Below, in pieces: positions 26,038-34,614 of a DNA stretch of 45,010 nucleotides (position 1 is its first letter; each line of letters starts with the position of its first letter). This stretch comes from CAJXNP01 sp050305935. GTDB lineage: Bacteria > Bacteroidota > Bacteroidia > Cytophagales > Cyclobacteriaceae. Position numbers and translations under genes: made by a program. The stretch spans positions 1 through 45,010 of the forward strand of contig JBNLGG010000033.1 of NCBI GenBank assembly GCA_050305935.1. Reading direction: 5' to 3'. A model generated the notes under the pieces. That model ran no database searches. It was not told where the DNA came from and saw only the letters and a list, made by a program, of their open reading frames with translations.

Positions 26038-26676
26038 TTATTTCTCCAATTCGCCTTCTACCGTGATGTCAGTAATGCCTAAGAAATGCTCAATTTTCTT
26101 CTCGATAAACCTACCCTGCTCGGGGAAGTACAAACCGGTAATAATAGGTACCACAGATTTGTCAGAGAGAATTGCATTTACCTGATAAGTAGATGAATAC
26201 AAGTAATAACGGTGCGCTGTTCTGTGCTTAGTCACATACAACTGGGTCAGGTTTTCACGCTTGATGCTGATGTTCCTGCTAAGAGGCAAGGGCTTGTGCT
26301 CTATCGATATCCGATGTTTGTTGACGCTAATTTGGGTTGTGTTAACCAGGCGGGTGAGAGAATAGTACAATACTCCCACATTCAACGCTATAATCGCAGC
26401 AATTGGCAGGGTAATTTGATCGAGGGATCCGGAAACATATGGAGATTGGGCCACCACATAAGAACACATCGGGAAAAGAAAAATCAGCAACAGGTATTTC
26501 ACTTTAAACCAGGAATATTCGATCATCAGACCATCTGGCTTTTCTGAAATCCGCATGTTTTTTGGCACTTCCAGTGCTTCTCTCTCGCTTATATCTATCA
26601 TTGCCAGCATGTTATACAGGGCAGTTGTCCATTTTGTTCCTTCTGTAAATCTATTTAAAAATATCCCGTTTTGCAT
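26038..26676 (-). CDS. Two-helix membrane protein with PH-like domain
   Basis: The 212-residue protein has a cytoplasmic N-terminal part (1-55), two adjacent membrane helices (about 58-77 and 87-107) and a C-terminal domain (about 115-200; LTQLYVTKHRTAHRYYLYSS, then strands and a final helix) resembling bacterial pleckstrin-like domains found after paired helices. No function is known to me. It converges with the AraC-type gene (16 bases between stops) and is divergent from galM. The ATG at 26676 (MQNGIFLNRF) is the only good start. Confidence 0.7.
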   Translation of the reverse strand: MQNGIFLNRFTEGTKWTTALYNMLAMIDISEREALEVPKNMRISEKPDGLMIEYSWFKVKYLLLIFLFPMCSYVVAQSPYVSGSLDQITLPIAAIIALNVGVLYYSLTRLVNTTQISVNKHRISIEHKPLPLSRNISIKRENLTQLYVTKHRTAHRYYLYSSTYQVNAILSDKSVVPIITGLYFPEQGRFIEKKIEHFLGITDITVEGELEK

Positions 26677-26722
26677 GATTTAAATATTTAAAATTTATCC
26701 CCGTTAGAATGCAAGCAATTTA

Positions 26723-26730
26723 TATCTTTG
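26723..26730 (+). promoter_or_regulatory. -7 element upstream of galM
   Basis: TATCTTTG matches TAnnTTTG exactly. No TTG-like -33 is seen at the right distance. Transcription from here would include the inverted repeat at 26757-26793 in the leader. Confidence 0.45.
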
Positions 26731-26756
26731 GCAACTTTTGAAAATGTTTTAAAAAA

Positions 26757-26793
26757 GTGAAATCAATTACATGTAATGAAAATTTGATTTCAC
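26757..26793. promoter_or_regulatory. Long inverted repeat in the galM leader
   Basis: GTGAAATCAA (26757-26766) is perfectly inverted as TTGATTTCAC (26784-26793). The 17-base spacer, with the last base of the left arm, holds the perfect palindrome ATTACATGTAAT (26766-26777). It lies 18-55 bases upstream of the galM ATG and downstream of the -7 element, so it could be a repressor operator or an RNA hairpin in the leader. Confidence 0.6.
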
Positions 26794-26811
26794 CTACGAG
26801 AATTAACCGGT

Positions 26812-27747
26812 ATGTTTAAAAAAAAGATTTCCAACATTGGCTCGACGGAAGCCATAACCTTTCATAATCAAGATAATAGCTATGCCATCTCCCTCATTCC
26901 CACCACCGGAGCGCTGGTGAGTTCACTGATATTAAATGGCCAAGATATCATTGACGGACCGGCAAACGAGGAGGAGATTAAGCAAAACAATGCGTATAAA
27001 AGCACTTTTCTGGCTCCCTTTCCCAATCGGATTAACAACGGAAAATTTTCTTTCGACGGAAATAAATTCCAGCTCCCGATTAACGAAGGGCCTAACAACA
27101 ACGCCCTGCATGGCTTGGTTTATAACAAACTCTTTGAAATTACATCCGAAGAGCTGGAGGCAGATCAGGTAACGATTAAACTCGTCCACCATTACGATGG
27201 TCATAATGCCGGGTACCCCTTCCCTTTCACTATGGGCCTGACACTTATATTAAATGAGAAAAATGGTTTTCAATGCACTTTTGAATTCACTAACCAAACA
27301 GACCATGACCTTCCCTTTGGGTATGGATGGCATCCGTATTTTACGCTGGGCGGTGAGGTAGACGAATGGGAACTACAGTTTCCTGTCTCGAAGCATTTTG
27401 AGGTAGATAGTAGGATGATACCCACCGGAAAAACCCGCGATATGACTGCTTTCTCGCAAGCAGCATCTTTGAAAGACGTTAATCTCGACGACTGCTTTGA
27501 AATATTGGATTTAGGAGGCATCTGTGATACGACGCTGACCAATAAGAAGGGATTTGGCATTACCTTGTGGCAGGAGACCGGGGATAAAAAGCTTAACTTT
27601 TTGCAGATCTACACACCACCTCACAGAAAATCAATTGCCATAGAGCCGCAAAGTGCGTGCATTGATGCTTTCAATAATGGCTTTGGTTTATTCAAATTAG
27701 CGAATAATGAAGCTATCAGGGCTTCATTTGGGATACGAGTAAAATAA
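26812..27747 (+). CDS. galM: Aldose 1-epimerase (galactose mutarotase)
   Basis: The 311-residue protein interconverts alpha and beta forms of galactose or other aldoses, supplying the alpha form for galactokinase. It shows family landmarks: LAPFPNRINNGKF (Asn and Arg of the active site), NALHGLVYN (His), GYGWHPYF (His, catalytic acid) and IAIEPQSACIDAFN (Glu, catalytic base). It is the first gene of the galactose cluster, with the transporter gene 120 bases downstream and galK and galT after it. No signal peptide, so it acts in the cytoplasm. The ATG at 26812 follows directly after the palindromic leader. Confidence 0.92.
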   Translation: MFKKKISNIGSTEAITFHNQDNSYAISLIPTTGALVSSLILNGQDIIDGPANEEEIKQNNAYKSTFLAPFPNRINNGKFSFDGNKFQLPINEGPNNNALHGLVYNKLFEITSEELEADQVTIKLVHHYDGHNAGYPFPFTMGLTLILNEKNGFQCTFEFTNQTDHDLPFGYGWHPYFTLGGEVDEWELQFPVSKHFEVDSRMIPTGKTRDMTAFSQAASLKDVNLDDCFEILDLGGICDTTLTNKKGFGITLWQETGDKKLNFLQIYTPPHRKSIAIEPQSACIDAFNNGFGLFKLANNEAIRASFGIRVK

Positions 27748-27762
27748 AAACTAATTAAACGT

Positions 27763-27789
27763 ATAAACTACGGTTTATTTTTATATTTG
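27763..27789 (+). promoter_or_regulatory. Promoter and palindrome upstream of the galactose transporter gene
   Basis: TATATTTG (27782-27789) matches the -7 consensus. Immediately upstream is the palindrome ATAAAC-TACG-GTTTAT (27763-27778), placed where a regulator would cover the promoter. The site suggests that the transporter, galK and galT have their own promoter besides any transcript from galM. Confidence 0.5.
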
Positions 27790-27867
27790 CAGTCTCCGAT
27801 GAAAAGACTGCAATATGTCATTTGGAATCACTTTTAATATAAATATGGAAAACTAAATACTACAAGA

Positions 27868-29526
27868 ATGAATTTAACAACTCTAGATTTTGTCATTTTT
27901 GCAGCATACGGAGCCTTGATCCTTAGTGTCGGACTATTTGTTTCACGCAATAAAAAAGGGCAGGACAAAAGTGCTGAAGACTATTTTTTAGCAGGCAAAT
28001 CCCTTCCTTGGTGGGCTATTGGGGCTTCCCTGATTGCTGCCAATATTTCTGCCGAACAGTTTATCGGCATGTCGGGTTCCGGCTTTGCAGTTGGCTTATC
28101 CATTGCTTCCTACGAATGGATGGCGGCTATCACCTTGCTGATTGTGGGAAAATATTTCCTTCCGGTTTTCATAAAAAAAGGCCTTTACACCATCCCGGAG
28201 TTTGTGGAACAAAGGTACAGCACAGAGTTAAAAACTATCCTGGCTGTATTCTGGATCGCTTTATACATTTTTGTTAACCTGGCATCGGTGCTCTACCTGG
28301 GTGCGCTCGCACTAGAGACTGTTCTCGGTGTCCCATTGATCTATGGAGTAATCGGATTGGCACTTTTTGCAGCGGCCTATTCACTTTATGGTGGTCTTTC
28401 GGCAGTAGCCTGGACGGATGTTATACAGGTATTCTTCCTTGTGCTGGGTGGCATTGTGACCACCTACCTCGCACTAAATGTCGTTTCAGGAGGAGAAGGA
28501 ATCGCAAGCGGATTCGGCAGATTGCTGGATGCTGCACCTGAGAAATTCCACATGATCCTGGATAAGTCGAATCCCGAATTTAAAAATCTCCCAGGTATCT
28601 GGGTTTTAATAGGAGGTCTTTGGGTAGCTAACCTTTACTACTGGGGTTTCAATCAATACATCATACAAAGGACACTCGCCGCGAAATCGTTGAACGAAGC
28701 TCAAAAAGGAATTGCGCTCGCCGGATTCTTAAAATTGGTCATACCATTTATTGTGGTCATTCCGGGTATCGCAGCTTATGTGATTGTAAGTGACCCTCAA
28801 TTAATGGCCAGCGTAGGTGACTTAGGCCAATCCAATATTCCTGGAGCGGGGGCATCTGACAAAGCCTATCCCTGGCTTTTGCAATTGTTGCCTTCAGGTT
28901 TGAAAGGAATCGCTTTTGCTGCACTTGCTGCCGCGGTAGTTTCGTCGCTTGCATCCATGCTTAACTCCACCTCCACCATATTCACAATGGATATCTACAA
29001 GCCTTATATAAATAAAGCTGCCGGTGACAAACAACTCGTTTCAATAGGACGGATCACAGCAGCAGCAGCATTGGTAATAGCATGTTTTATGGCTCCGTTA
29101 CTTGGAGGAATCGACCAGGCATTCCAATTCATTCAGGAATATACAGGTTTAGTTAGCCCGGGTATTCTGGTAATCTTTATGCTTGGCCTCTTCTGGAAGA
29201 AAACCACTAACCAGGGAGCTATTGTGGGTGCGCTAGTCTCAATACCGATCGCGTTTTACCTCAAAGTGGGTAGCAAACCATGGATCACCGAGGGATCAAG
29301 CCTTAGCTGGTTATTCCCTGACCTGCCATTCTTGCACCAGATGGGGATTACCGCGATTGCCACAATGATTGTTATCATTATTGTAAGCCAGATCACCGGA
29401 AAAGGCGCTGAAGATCCGAAAGGGATTAAGCTGGGAAAAGGATATTTCAATACGAGTTCAAAATTCAATATAGCAGCATTTGCCATCTGCTTAATCACAG
29501 CAGTACTTTATGCACTATTTTGGTAG
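27868..29526 (+). CDS. Sodium:solute symporter (SSS family), probable galactose transporter
   Basis: The 552-residue protein has about 14 membrane helices and SSS-family signatures such as AEDYFLAGKSLPWWAIGASLIAANISAEQ (helix 1 region) and GKYFLPVFIKKGLYTIPEFVEQRY. It resembles the SGLT branch that takes up sugars with Na+. Its place directly before galK and galT (14 bases to galK) makes galactose the likely substrate, either free galactose or a related sugar. The specific substrate is inferred from context. Its N-terminus (MNLTTLDFVIFAAYGALIL) begins at once with a membrane helix, as is normal for the family. Confidence 0.93.
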   Translation: MNLTTLDFVIFAAYGALILSVGLFVSRNKKGQDKSAEDYFLAGKSLPWWAIGASLIAANISAEQFIGMSGSGFAVGLSIASYEWMAAITLLIVGKYFLPVFIKKGLYTIPEFVEQRYSTELKTILAVFWIALYIFVNLASVLYLGALALETVLGVPLIYGVIGLALFAAAYSLYGGLSAVAWTDVIQVFFLVLGGIVTTYLALNVVSGGEGIASGFGRLLDAAPEKFHMILDKSNPEFKNLPGIWVLIGGLWVANLYYWGFNQYIIQRTLAAKSLNEAQKGIALAGFLKLVIPFIVVIPGIAAYVIVSDPQLMASVGDLGQSNIPGAGASDKAYPWLLQLLPSGLKGIAFAALAAAVVSSLASMLNSTSTIFTMDIYKPYINKAAGDKQLVSIGRITAAAALVIACFMAPLLGGIDQAFQFIQEYTGLVSPGILVIFMLGLFWKKTTNQGAIVGALVSIPIAFYLKVGSKPWITEGSSLSWLFPDLPFLHQMGITAIATMIVIIIVSQITGKGAEDPKGIKLGKGYFNTSSKFNIAAFAICLITAVLYALFW

Positions 29527-29540
29527 ACGATTTTTATTAG

Positions 29541-30689
29541 ATGCATTACGAACAAATTAAAATCACATTTAAAGAAAAATTTAATATTGATCCTTCCCTG
29601 TTTAGATCTCCGGGAAGGATCAATTTAATTGGGGAACATACGGATTACAATGATGGATTCGTACTTCCCGCGGCCATCGATAAAGAGATCATCGTCGCGA
29701 TAGCAGAAAGTGGCTCTGATCAATGCACCGTCTTCTCCCATGATCTTAATGAGTCAATTTGTTTCAGTATTCAGGACATTAGGCCTTCTGACAAAGCCTG
29801 GGCGAATTATTTCCTGGGTGTGATTGATCAATTAAACAAAAAAGGAAAGACGATCAGGGGCTTCAATTGTGTATTTGGAGGGAATATTCCATTAGGAGCA
29901 GGCTTATCTTCTTCCGCCGCACTGGAATGTGTGTTCGTTTTTGCCTTTGACAAACTGTTTGACCTTGGATTTGAAAAAGAAGAAATGGTCAAGATGGCGC
30001 AAATGGCGGAGCACGAATACGCTGGTGTCAAATGTGGTATTATGGATCAGTTTGCCAGCATGTTTGGAAAAAAAGATCATGTGTTCCGGCTGGACTGCCG
30101 TTCATTGGAATACAAATACTTCCCTCTTCAATTGACGGGCTATGAAATCATCCTTTGCAATACCAAAGTGGAACACTCGCTGGCTTCCTCAGAATATAAT
30201 ACCAGGAGAAGGGAATGTGAAACCGGTGTTGCTGCCTTACAGAAACATTACCCGGAAATCAACTCTTTGAGAGACGTAACGATCGATCAGCTCGAAACAA
30301 TTAAAAATGAAGTCGAGGAAGTCGTCTTCAGGCGATGCAAGTATGTAGTGGGCGAGATTGCCCGTGTCATTGACGCATGTGAAAAGTTACAACAAAATAA
30401 TCTCATGGGATTCGGCAAAGATATGTTCGAAACCCACGATGGTCTGAGCAATGATTACGAAGTAAGCTGTAAGGAATTGGACTTTCTGGTCGAAAAGGCA
30501 AAGGAATCGGGCCATGTCATAGGCTCTCGTATGATGGGAGGAGGATTCGGCGGATGCACGATCAACATTGTCAAAAAAGAAGCGGAAAAGGATTTCATTT
30601 CCACAATGACCAAGGCCTACAAAGATGAATTCAATATCGATCTCGAAACCTACATTGTCAGCATAGAAAACGGGTCAGGAAAATTATAA
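29541..30689 (+). CDS. galK: Galactokinase
   Basis: The 382-residue GHMP-family kinase makes galactose 1-phosphate from alpha-D-galactose and ATP. All three family motifs are intact: GRINLIGEHTDYNDGF (about 25-40, galactose binding), NIPLGAGLSSSAALE (ATP loop) and MMGGGFGGCTIN near the C-terminus. Length is standard. It lies 14 bases after the transporter gene and 3 bases before galT, so the three are co-transcribed. It is cytoplasmic. Confidence 0.97.
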   Translation: MHYEQIKITFKEKFNIDPSLFRSPGRINLIGEHTDYNDGFVLPAAIDKEIIVAIAESGSDQCTVFSHDLNESICFSIQDIRPSDKAWANYFLGVIDQLNKKGKTIRGFNCVFGGNIPLGAGLSSSAALECVFVFAFDKLFDLGFEKEEMVKMAQMAEHEYAGVKCGIMDQFASMFGKKDHVFRLDCRSLEYKYFPLQLTGYEIILCNTKVEHSLASSEYNTRRRECETGVAALQKHYPEINSLRDVTIDQLETIKNEVEEVVFRRCKYVVGEIARVIDACEKLQQNNLMGFGKDMFETHDGLSNDYEVSCKELDFLVEKAKESGHVIGSRMMGGGFGGCTINIVKKEAEKDFISTMTKAYKDEFNIDLETYIVSIENGSGKL

Positions 30690-30692
30690 ATT

Positions 30693-31736
30693 ATGGGTTT
30701 TGATATAAAAGAACATCCTCACAGAAGGTTTAACCCTCTCACTGAAAGCTGGGTGCTGGTGTCCCCTCATCGATCAAAACGACCCTGGCAGGGACAGGTG
30801 GAAAAAGGGCACGCAGATCAACGCCCTGAACATGATCCTGACTGTTATCTATGCCCTGGAAACACCCGTGCAAATGGCGAGCAAAACCCAACGTACGATG
30901 GCGTGTACGCCTTCACCAATGATTTTAGTGCACTCCTGAAAGATACTCCTCCTGCTGTGGAAAATAGCAATGAGCTGTTTCAATATTCCAGTCAAAGCGG
31001 TATATGCCGGGTCATCTGCTTTTCGCCTAGACATGACCTGACCATTCCTGAAATGGATGTGGCTTCGATCAGAAAAGTAGTTAATCTCTGGGCAGATGAA
31101 TATCAAACCCTTGGCAGCAATGAATTTATCAACTACGTACAGATCTTCGAAAACAAGGGTTCTGTGATGGGATGCAGCAATCCCCACCCGCACGGTCAGA
31201 TATGGTCACAAAACGAAGTCCCCCAGGAGCCTGCTAAAAAAACGCAGACCCAAAAAAAATACTTCGAAAAGCATGGGAAGAGCCTGCTGAGTGACTACCT
31301 GGACCAGGAACTTAAGAATGAAACAAGAATTGTTGTTCAAAACGATCACTTTGTTGCTTTGGTGCCATTTTGGGCCGTTTGGCCTTTTGAAACCATGATC
31401 ATCAGCAGACGGCATTTCCCTTCTATAGCTGAAATGAACGAGGCCGAAAAAGAAGCTTTTGCCGATATCTATAAAAAATTGACGGTCAGGTATGACAACC
31501 TGTTTGAAGTTTCTTTTCCTTATTCTGCCGGAATTCATCAGGCACCTACCGACGGAAAGGATCATTCGTCCTGGCACTTTCACATGTGTTTCTACCCTCC
31601 CCTGCTTCGATCAGCCACCGTAAAAAAATTTATGGTGGGCTACGAGATGCTGGGCGAGCCGCAACGAGACATTACCCCAGAAGGCGCGGCCGAGCGACTT
31701 AAAATGCTTTCTGACGTGCATTACAGGCAAAGATAA
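30693..31736 (+). CDS. galT: UDP-glucose--hexose-1-phosphate uridylyltransferase
   Basis: The 347-residue enzyme exchanges uridylate between UDP-glucose and galactose 1-phosphate in the Leloir pathway. The active-site H-x-H is seen as NPHPHGQIW (H165, H167), with zinc-type cysteines CYLC (C51, C54) near the N-terminus and GIHQAPTDG and WHFHMCFYPP in the C-terminal half. It starts 3 bases after galK. No galE lies in the window, so the epimerase must be encoded elsewhere. There is no clear terminator after it. Confidence 0.97.
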   Translation: MGFDIKEHPHRRFNPLTESWVLVSPHRSKRPWQGQVEKGHADQRPEHDPDCYLCPGNTRANGEQNPTYDGVYAFTNDFSALLKDTPPAVENSNELFQYSSQSGICRVICFSPRHDLTIPEMDVASIRKVVNLWADEYQTLGSNEFINYVQIFENKGSVMGCSNPHPHGQIWSQNEVPQEPAKKTQTQKKYFEKHGKSLLSDYLDQELKNETRIVVQNDHFVALVPFWAVWPFETMIISRRHFPSIAEMNEAEKEAFADIYKKLTVRYDNLFEVSFPYSAGIHQAPTDGKDHSSWHFHMCFYPPLLRSATVKKFMVGYEMLGEPQRDITPEGAAERLKMLSDVHYRQR

Positions 31737-31861
31737 TTTGCCTGCTTCTTCTGTCTTAATAGAATATTTTCGAATTTATTGACTCAAACTGTCTGAGGTA
31801 TTACCATTTTGGCATAGCCTTTGGAGATGACCATTCAACTTGAAACTTAAAATTTAAGATC

Positions 31862-32407
31862 ATGAGATATTTAACCATCATTACATTAGCCATTGCCACG
31901 TTTATGTTTTCATGTGAGGGACCGGTTGGGCCGCAGGGTCCTGAAGGACCGCAGGGCAACAGGGGGCCACAAGGTGAACCAGGAACAGAAGGTTTTACAT
32001 TTGAATATATTTCGAATTTCGCTGCGCCCGATTACGAGTCGTTACTGGAGTTGCCTTCCAATTTCCAATTACTTGAGTCTGACGTAGCGCTCGTCTACAT
32101 CTATCAGGGTACGACGACCGAATTTGGTGAAACGGTAGAGGTATGGGAACCATTGCCTCAGTTACACATATTGGAGGAAGGAATCCTGCAATACTACTTT
32201 AACCATACACTGTATTCCGTTCTTGTCTCTATGCAGGCCAATTTTGACATTTCAATTCTTGGAACCCAGTATACAAATGATCAGATATTCCGAGTTGTGG
32301 TAGTTCCCGCACAGTTTTTTGATAGCGGAAGGATGGCCGTTGACCTAAATGACTACCATGCTGTGACAGAACATTTCGGGATTAAGGAAGTAGTGAAAAT
32401 GTACTAA
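31862..32407 (+). CDS. Lipoprotein with a short collagen-like Gly-X-Y segment
   Basis: The 181-residue protein has a lipoprotein signal (lipobox MFSC, C18) directly followed by eight to nine Gly-X-Y triplets (GPV GPQ GPE GPQ GNR GPQ GEP GTE GFT, residues 20-46) and then a domain of about 135 residues without recognisable motif. Collagen-like repeats form trimeric rods, so the protein is probably a surface-exposed trimer. Proteins of this design occur in other Bacteroidota and their role is unknown to me. A strong terminator follows the gene. It is downstream of galT by 125 bases but probably has its own promoter. Confidence 0.85.
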   Translation: MRYLTIITLAIATFMFSCEGPVGPQGPEGPQGNRGPQGEPGTEGFTFEYISNFAAPDYESLLELPSNFQLLESDVALVYIYQGTTTEFGETVEVWEPLPQLHILEEGILQYYFNHTLYSVLVSMQANFDISILGTQYTNDQIFRVVVVPAQFFDSGRMAVDLNDYHAVTEHFGIKEVVKMY

Positions 32408-32430
32408 GAAAAGCGTCCAACCACAACCGA

Positions 32431-32460
32431 AAAAGGGCACTCGATCTGAGTGTCTTTTTT
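32431..32460. terminator. Bidirectional terminator
   Basis: CACTC (32438-32442) and GAGTG (32448-32452) close a 5-base loop; the stem extends through G-U pairs into A5 on one side and T8 on the other. It separates the collagen-like lipoprotein gene from the convergent outer-membrane protein pseudogene. Confidence 0.85.
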
Positions 32461-32490
32461 TTGGCTAAAGCTCCTTTTTAAAAATCTATT

Positions 32491-33141
32491 TTAATATTCA
32501 AATTCTCCTCTATCAAACAGCCTGAAACTCAGCGTAAAGTGGAAAATACTAGCTTCGTAATTGGTATAGGGATTAACCGCTTGGCCGTTTTTGTCCACCC
32601 CTTTGTAATCCCGGTTAAAGAAATTTGAGAGATAGTATTTAAACTTCACGCTGGTACCGTAAGGAAACTGGATACCGGCGAACACAGAATGCATAAGACT
32701 ACTATTCCTGTTTGAAAACCAAATTGTCGCCTTGTCCACCTTCTTTTCATTTTCTAATCGCTTCTCTTTGTAAACAAATGGGATTTCAATTTAATATCCT
32801 CCATAAAACATAAAGCCATCCAAATCCCCGGCCTTTAACGCCACTGGAATACCCAAATTATAGCTGCGATATTTCATCCTGACCCCCGGCTCAGTATCGG
32901 CAATAAAACCTACATTTCTAACTGCCAATCCACTAAAAAACCCTGCTTTTGCTGAAAAATCATAATTGGCAAAAGACTGAATGTTAAGAACAGGCGAATA
33001 TCGCAACACCGATCCCCAGTCCTTGGCTCCATCGGTACCATCGACAAATGAAAATATCCATTCGCCGCCCCCTGTCCAATAAAACTTTTTATCGAAACCC
33101 AGCGCAGCAAAAAAGAAAATTATGACGAGTAATTTTTTCAT
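32491..33141 (-). pseudogene. Outer-membrane beta-barrel protein interrupted by an in-frame TAA
   Basis: Read from ATG at 33141 (MKKLLVIIFFFAALGF), the frame runs to a TAA whose complement is at 32791-32793, and continues in the same frame without another stop to 32491, for 217 codons in total. The two parts fit one family of about 220 residues: first half WTGGGEWIFSFVDGTDG ... FSGLAVRNVGF and FMFYGGY, second half IEIPFVYKEKRLENEKK ... FNRDYKG ending FRLFDRGEFEY. Homologues, as I recall, have Glu where the TAA sits (GGYE-IE), so one G-to-T change of GAA would explain it. Alternatives are a sequencing error or readthrough. The shared frame and continuous sequence logic make a nonsense mutation the best explanation. 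Confidence 0.8.
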
Positions 33142-33294
33142 GCTTAGATTTTTTGGTGTGATGGATAATACAGGTAAAGATGTACACAATTTTTATTCAA
33201 AACCACAAGAAAACCTCCAGGAAAACAAAAATTCGGGGTGGTTCCAACCGAAAAACCAATCCCTGTGTCATAGAACTAAACCAAATCGACAATC

Positions 33295-34614
33295 ATGAAA
33301 AATATCTCTACACGTAAAAACATTCTCCTTCCGATATCATTTCTATCACTTTTTACACTCCTGCTATCAGCTTGTGAGGACAAGGTAGAAGTAACAAGGA
33401 CATACACCATTTATGAACCGGTTTACATGTCACTCAGCGAAATCCGGGAAAGTGTGGATGTCACCGAACCAATGCCCATCACCACTACCGGAAAATTGTA
33501 TATATATGAAAACATGGTGCTCATTAATGATCCGGGTAATGGTATCCACCTTGTCGACAACACCGATCAGTCAAACCCGGAAGCGATTGGTTTTATTAGT
33601 ATACCGGGAAATTTCGACTTCTCGGTACGGGATGATAAATTGTACGCAGACAGCTACATGGACCTTGTCATCCTCGACATAAGCAACCTCGACAATATCA
33701 CAGAGATCAACAGGATAAATGATATTTTTCTCGACTACAATTTTCAAACGGGAGTTTACATAGATCCTGACAGCGGATTGGTCGTCGACTACGTTGAGAA
33801 GGAAATCATTGAAGTGACCTCCGGTGACTTTCAGGATAATTACTTCCCGGAATACTTCTACCTGAATTCATCGCGGGGATTTTTGGCTGAAGCGTCGATG
33901 GACGTGGCATTTATGGCAGCGCCGCCCAGTTCATCCGTTGGCATCGGGGGATCCATGGCTACATTTACCATTGTCGATACCCATCTGTACATCCTGGACA
34001 ATTCAAGCGTCTTAACCTTTGACATCTCAAATCCCGACAATCCGCAAAATGTAGATATCTTACCACTTGGGTGGGGAATTGAAACCATCTTCCCCTATCA
34101 GGAAAATCTTTTTGTCGGATCGCAAACAGGCATGTATATCATTGATAATTCTGATCAGGGAAATCCTGAGCTCATTTCCCAATATGGCCATGTGTTTAGC
34201 TGTGATCCGGTAGTGGTACAGGGCGATCTGGCGTACGTTACCCTGCGTTCCGGAAATAATTGCCGGGGAGGTGCCCTAAATCAGCTTGAAGTCATTGACA
34301 TCAGCAATCTTCACAATCCTCAATTATTAAAAGAATACCCCATGCTAAGCCCCCATGGGCTGGGAATCGACGGTGACGCTCTTTTTGTGTGCGAAGGTGT
34401 CAACGGGCTGAAAGTATTTGATGCGTCAGACGAAATGAAGATTGGTGAAAACCAAATCATTCATCTAAATAATATCGATGCCTTTGATGTTATTCCATTT
34501 AACAACACCCTCTACCTCATCGGGCAGGATGGTTTGTATCAATTTGATTATTCTGATCTCAATGACATTACCTTGATTAGTGTTATCAAAGTGGAAAATC
34601 CTTCAAATCTCTAA
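33295..34614 (+). CDS. LVIVD-repeat beta-propeller lipoprotein
   Basis: The 439-residue protein has a lipoprotein signal (lipobox LLSAC at about residue 26) and then repeats of the LVIVD type: HLVDNTDQSNPEAIG, LVILDISNLDNITEI, LTFDISNPDNPQNV, YIIDNSDQGNPELI and LEVIDISNLHNPQLLK. Such repeats form a beta-propeller. The protein is likely anchored in the outer membrane. Its stop is directly followed by the ATG of the outer-membrane barrel gene, so the two are expressed together and may form one surface complex. Function is otherwise unknown. It starts 153 bases after the divergent pseudogene start. Confidence 0.9.
   Translation: MKNISTRKNILLPISFLSLFTLLLSACEDKVEVTRTYTIYEPVYMSLSEIRESVDVTEPMPITTTGKLYIYENMVLINDPGNGIHLVDNTDQSNPEAIGFISIPGNFDFSVRDDKLYADSYMDLVILDISNLDNITEINRINDIFLDYNFQTGVYIDPDSGLVVDYVEKEIIEVTSGDFQDNYFPEYFYLNSSRGFLAEASMDVAFMAAPPSSSVGIGGSMATFTIVDTHLYILDNSSVLTFDISNPDNPQNVDILPLGWGIETIFPYQENLFVGSQTGMYIIDNSDQGNPELISQYGHVFSCDPVVVQGDLAYVTLRSGNNCRGGALNQLEVIDISNLHNPQLLKEYPMLSPHGLGIDGDALFVCEGVNGLKVFDASDEMKIGENQIIHLNNIDAFDVIPFNNTLYLIGQDGLYQFDYSDLNDITLISVIKVENPSNL

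Noticed and set aside
32491..33189. Two separate small genes or a frameshift in the outer-membrane protein region
   Set aside because: Both parts are in the same frame with 17 codons open between the stop and the second part's first GTG, so one nonsense codon explains it better than a frameshift or two genes.
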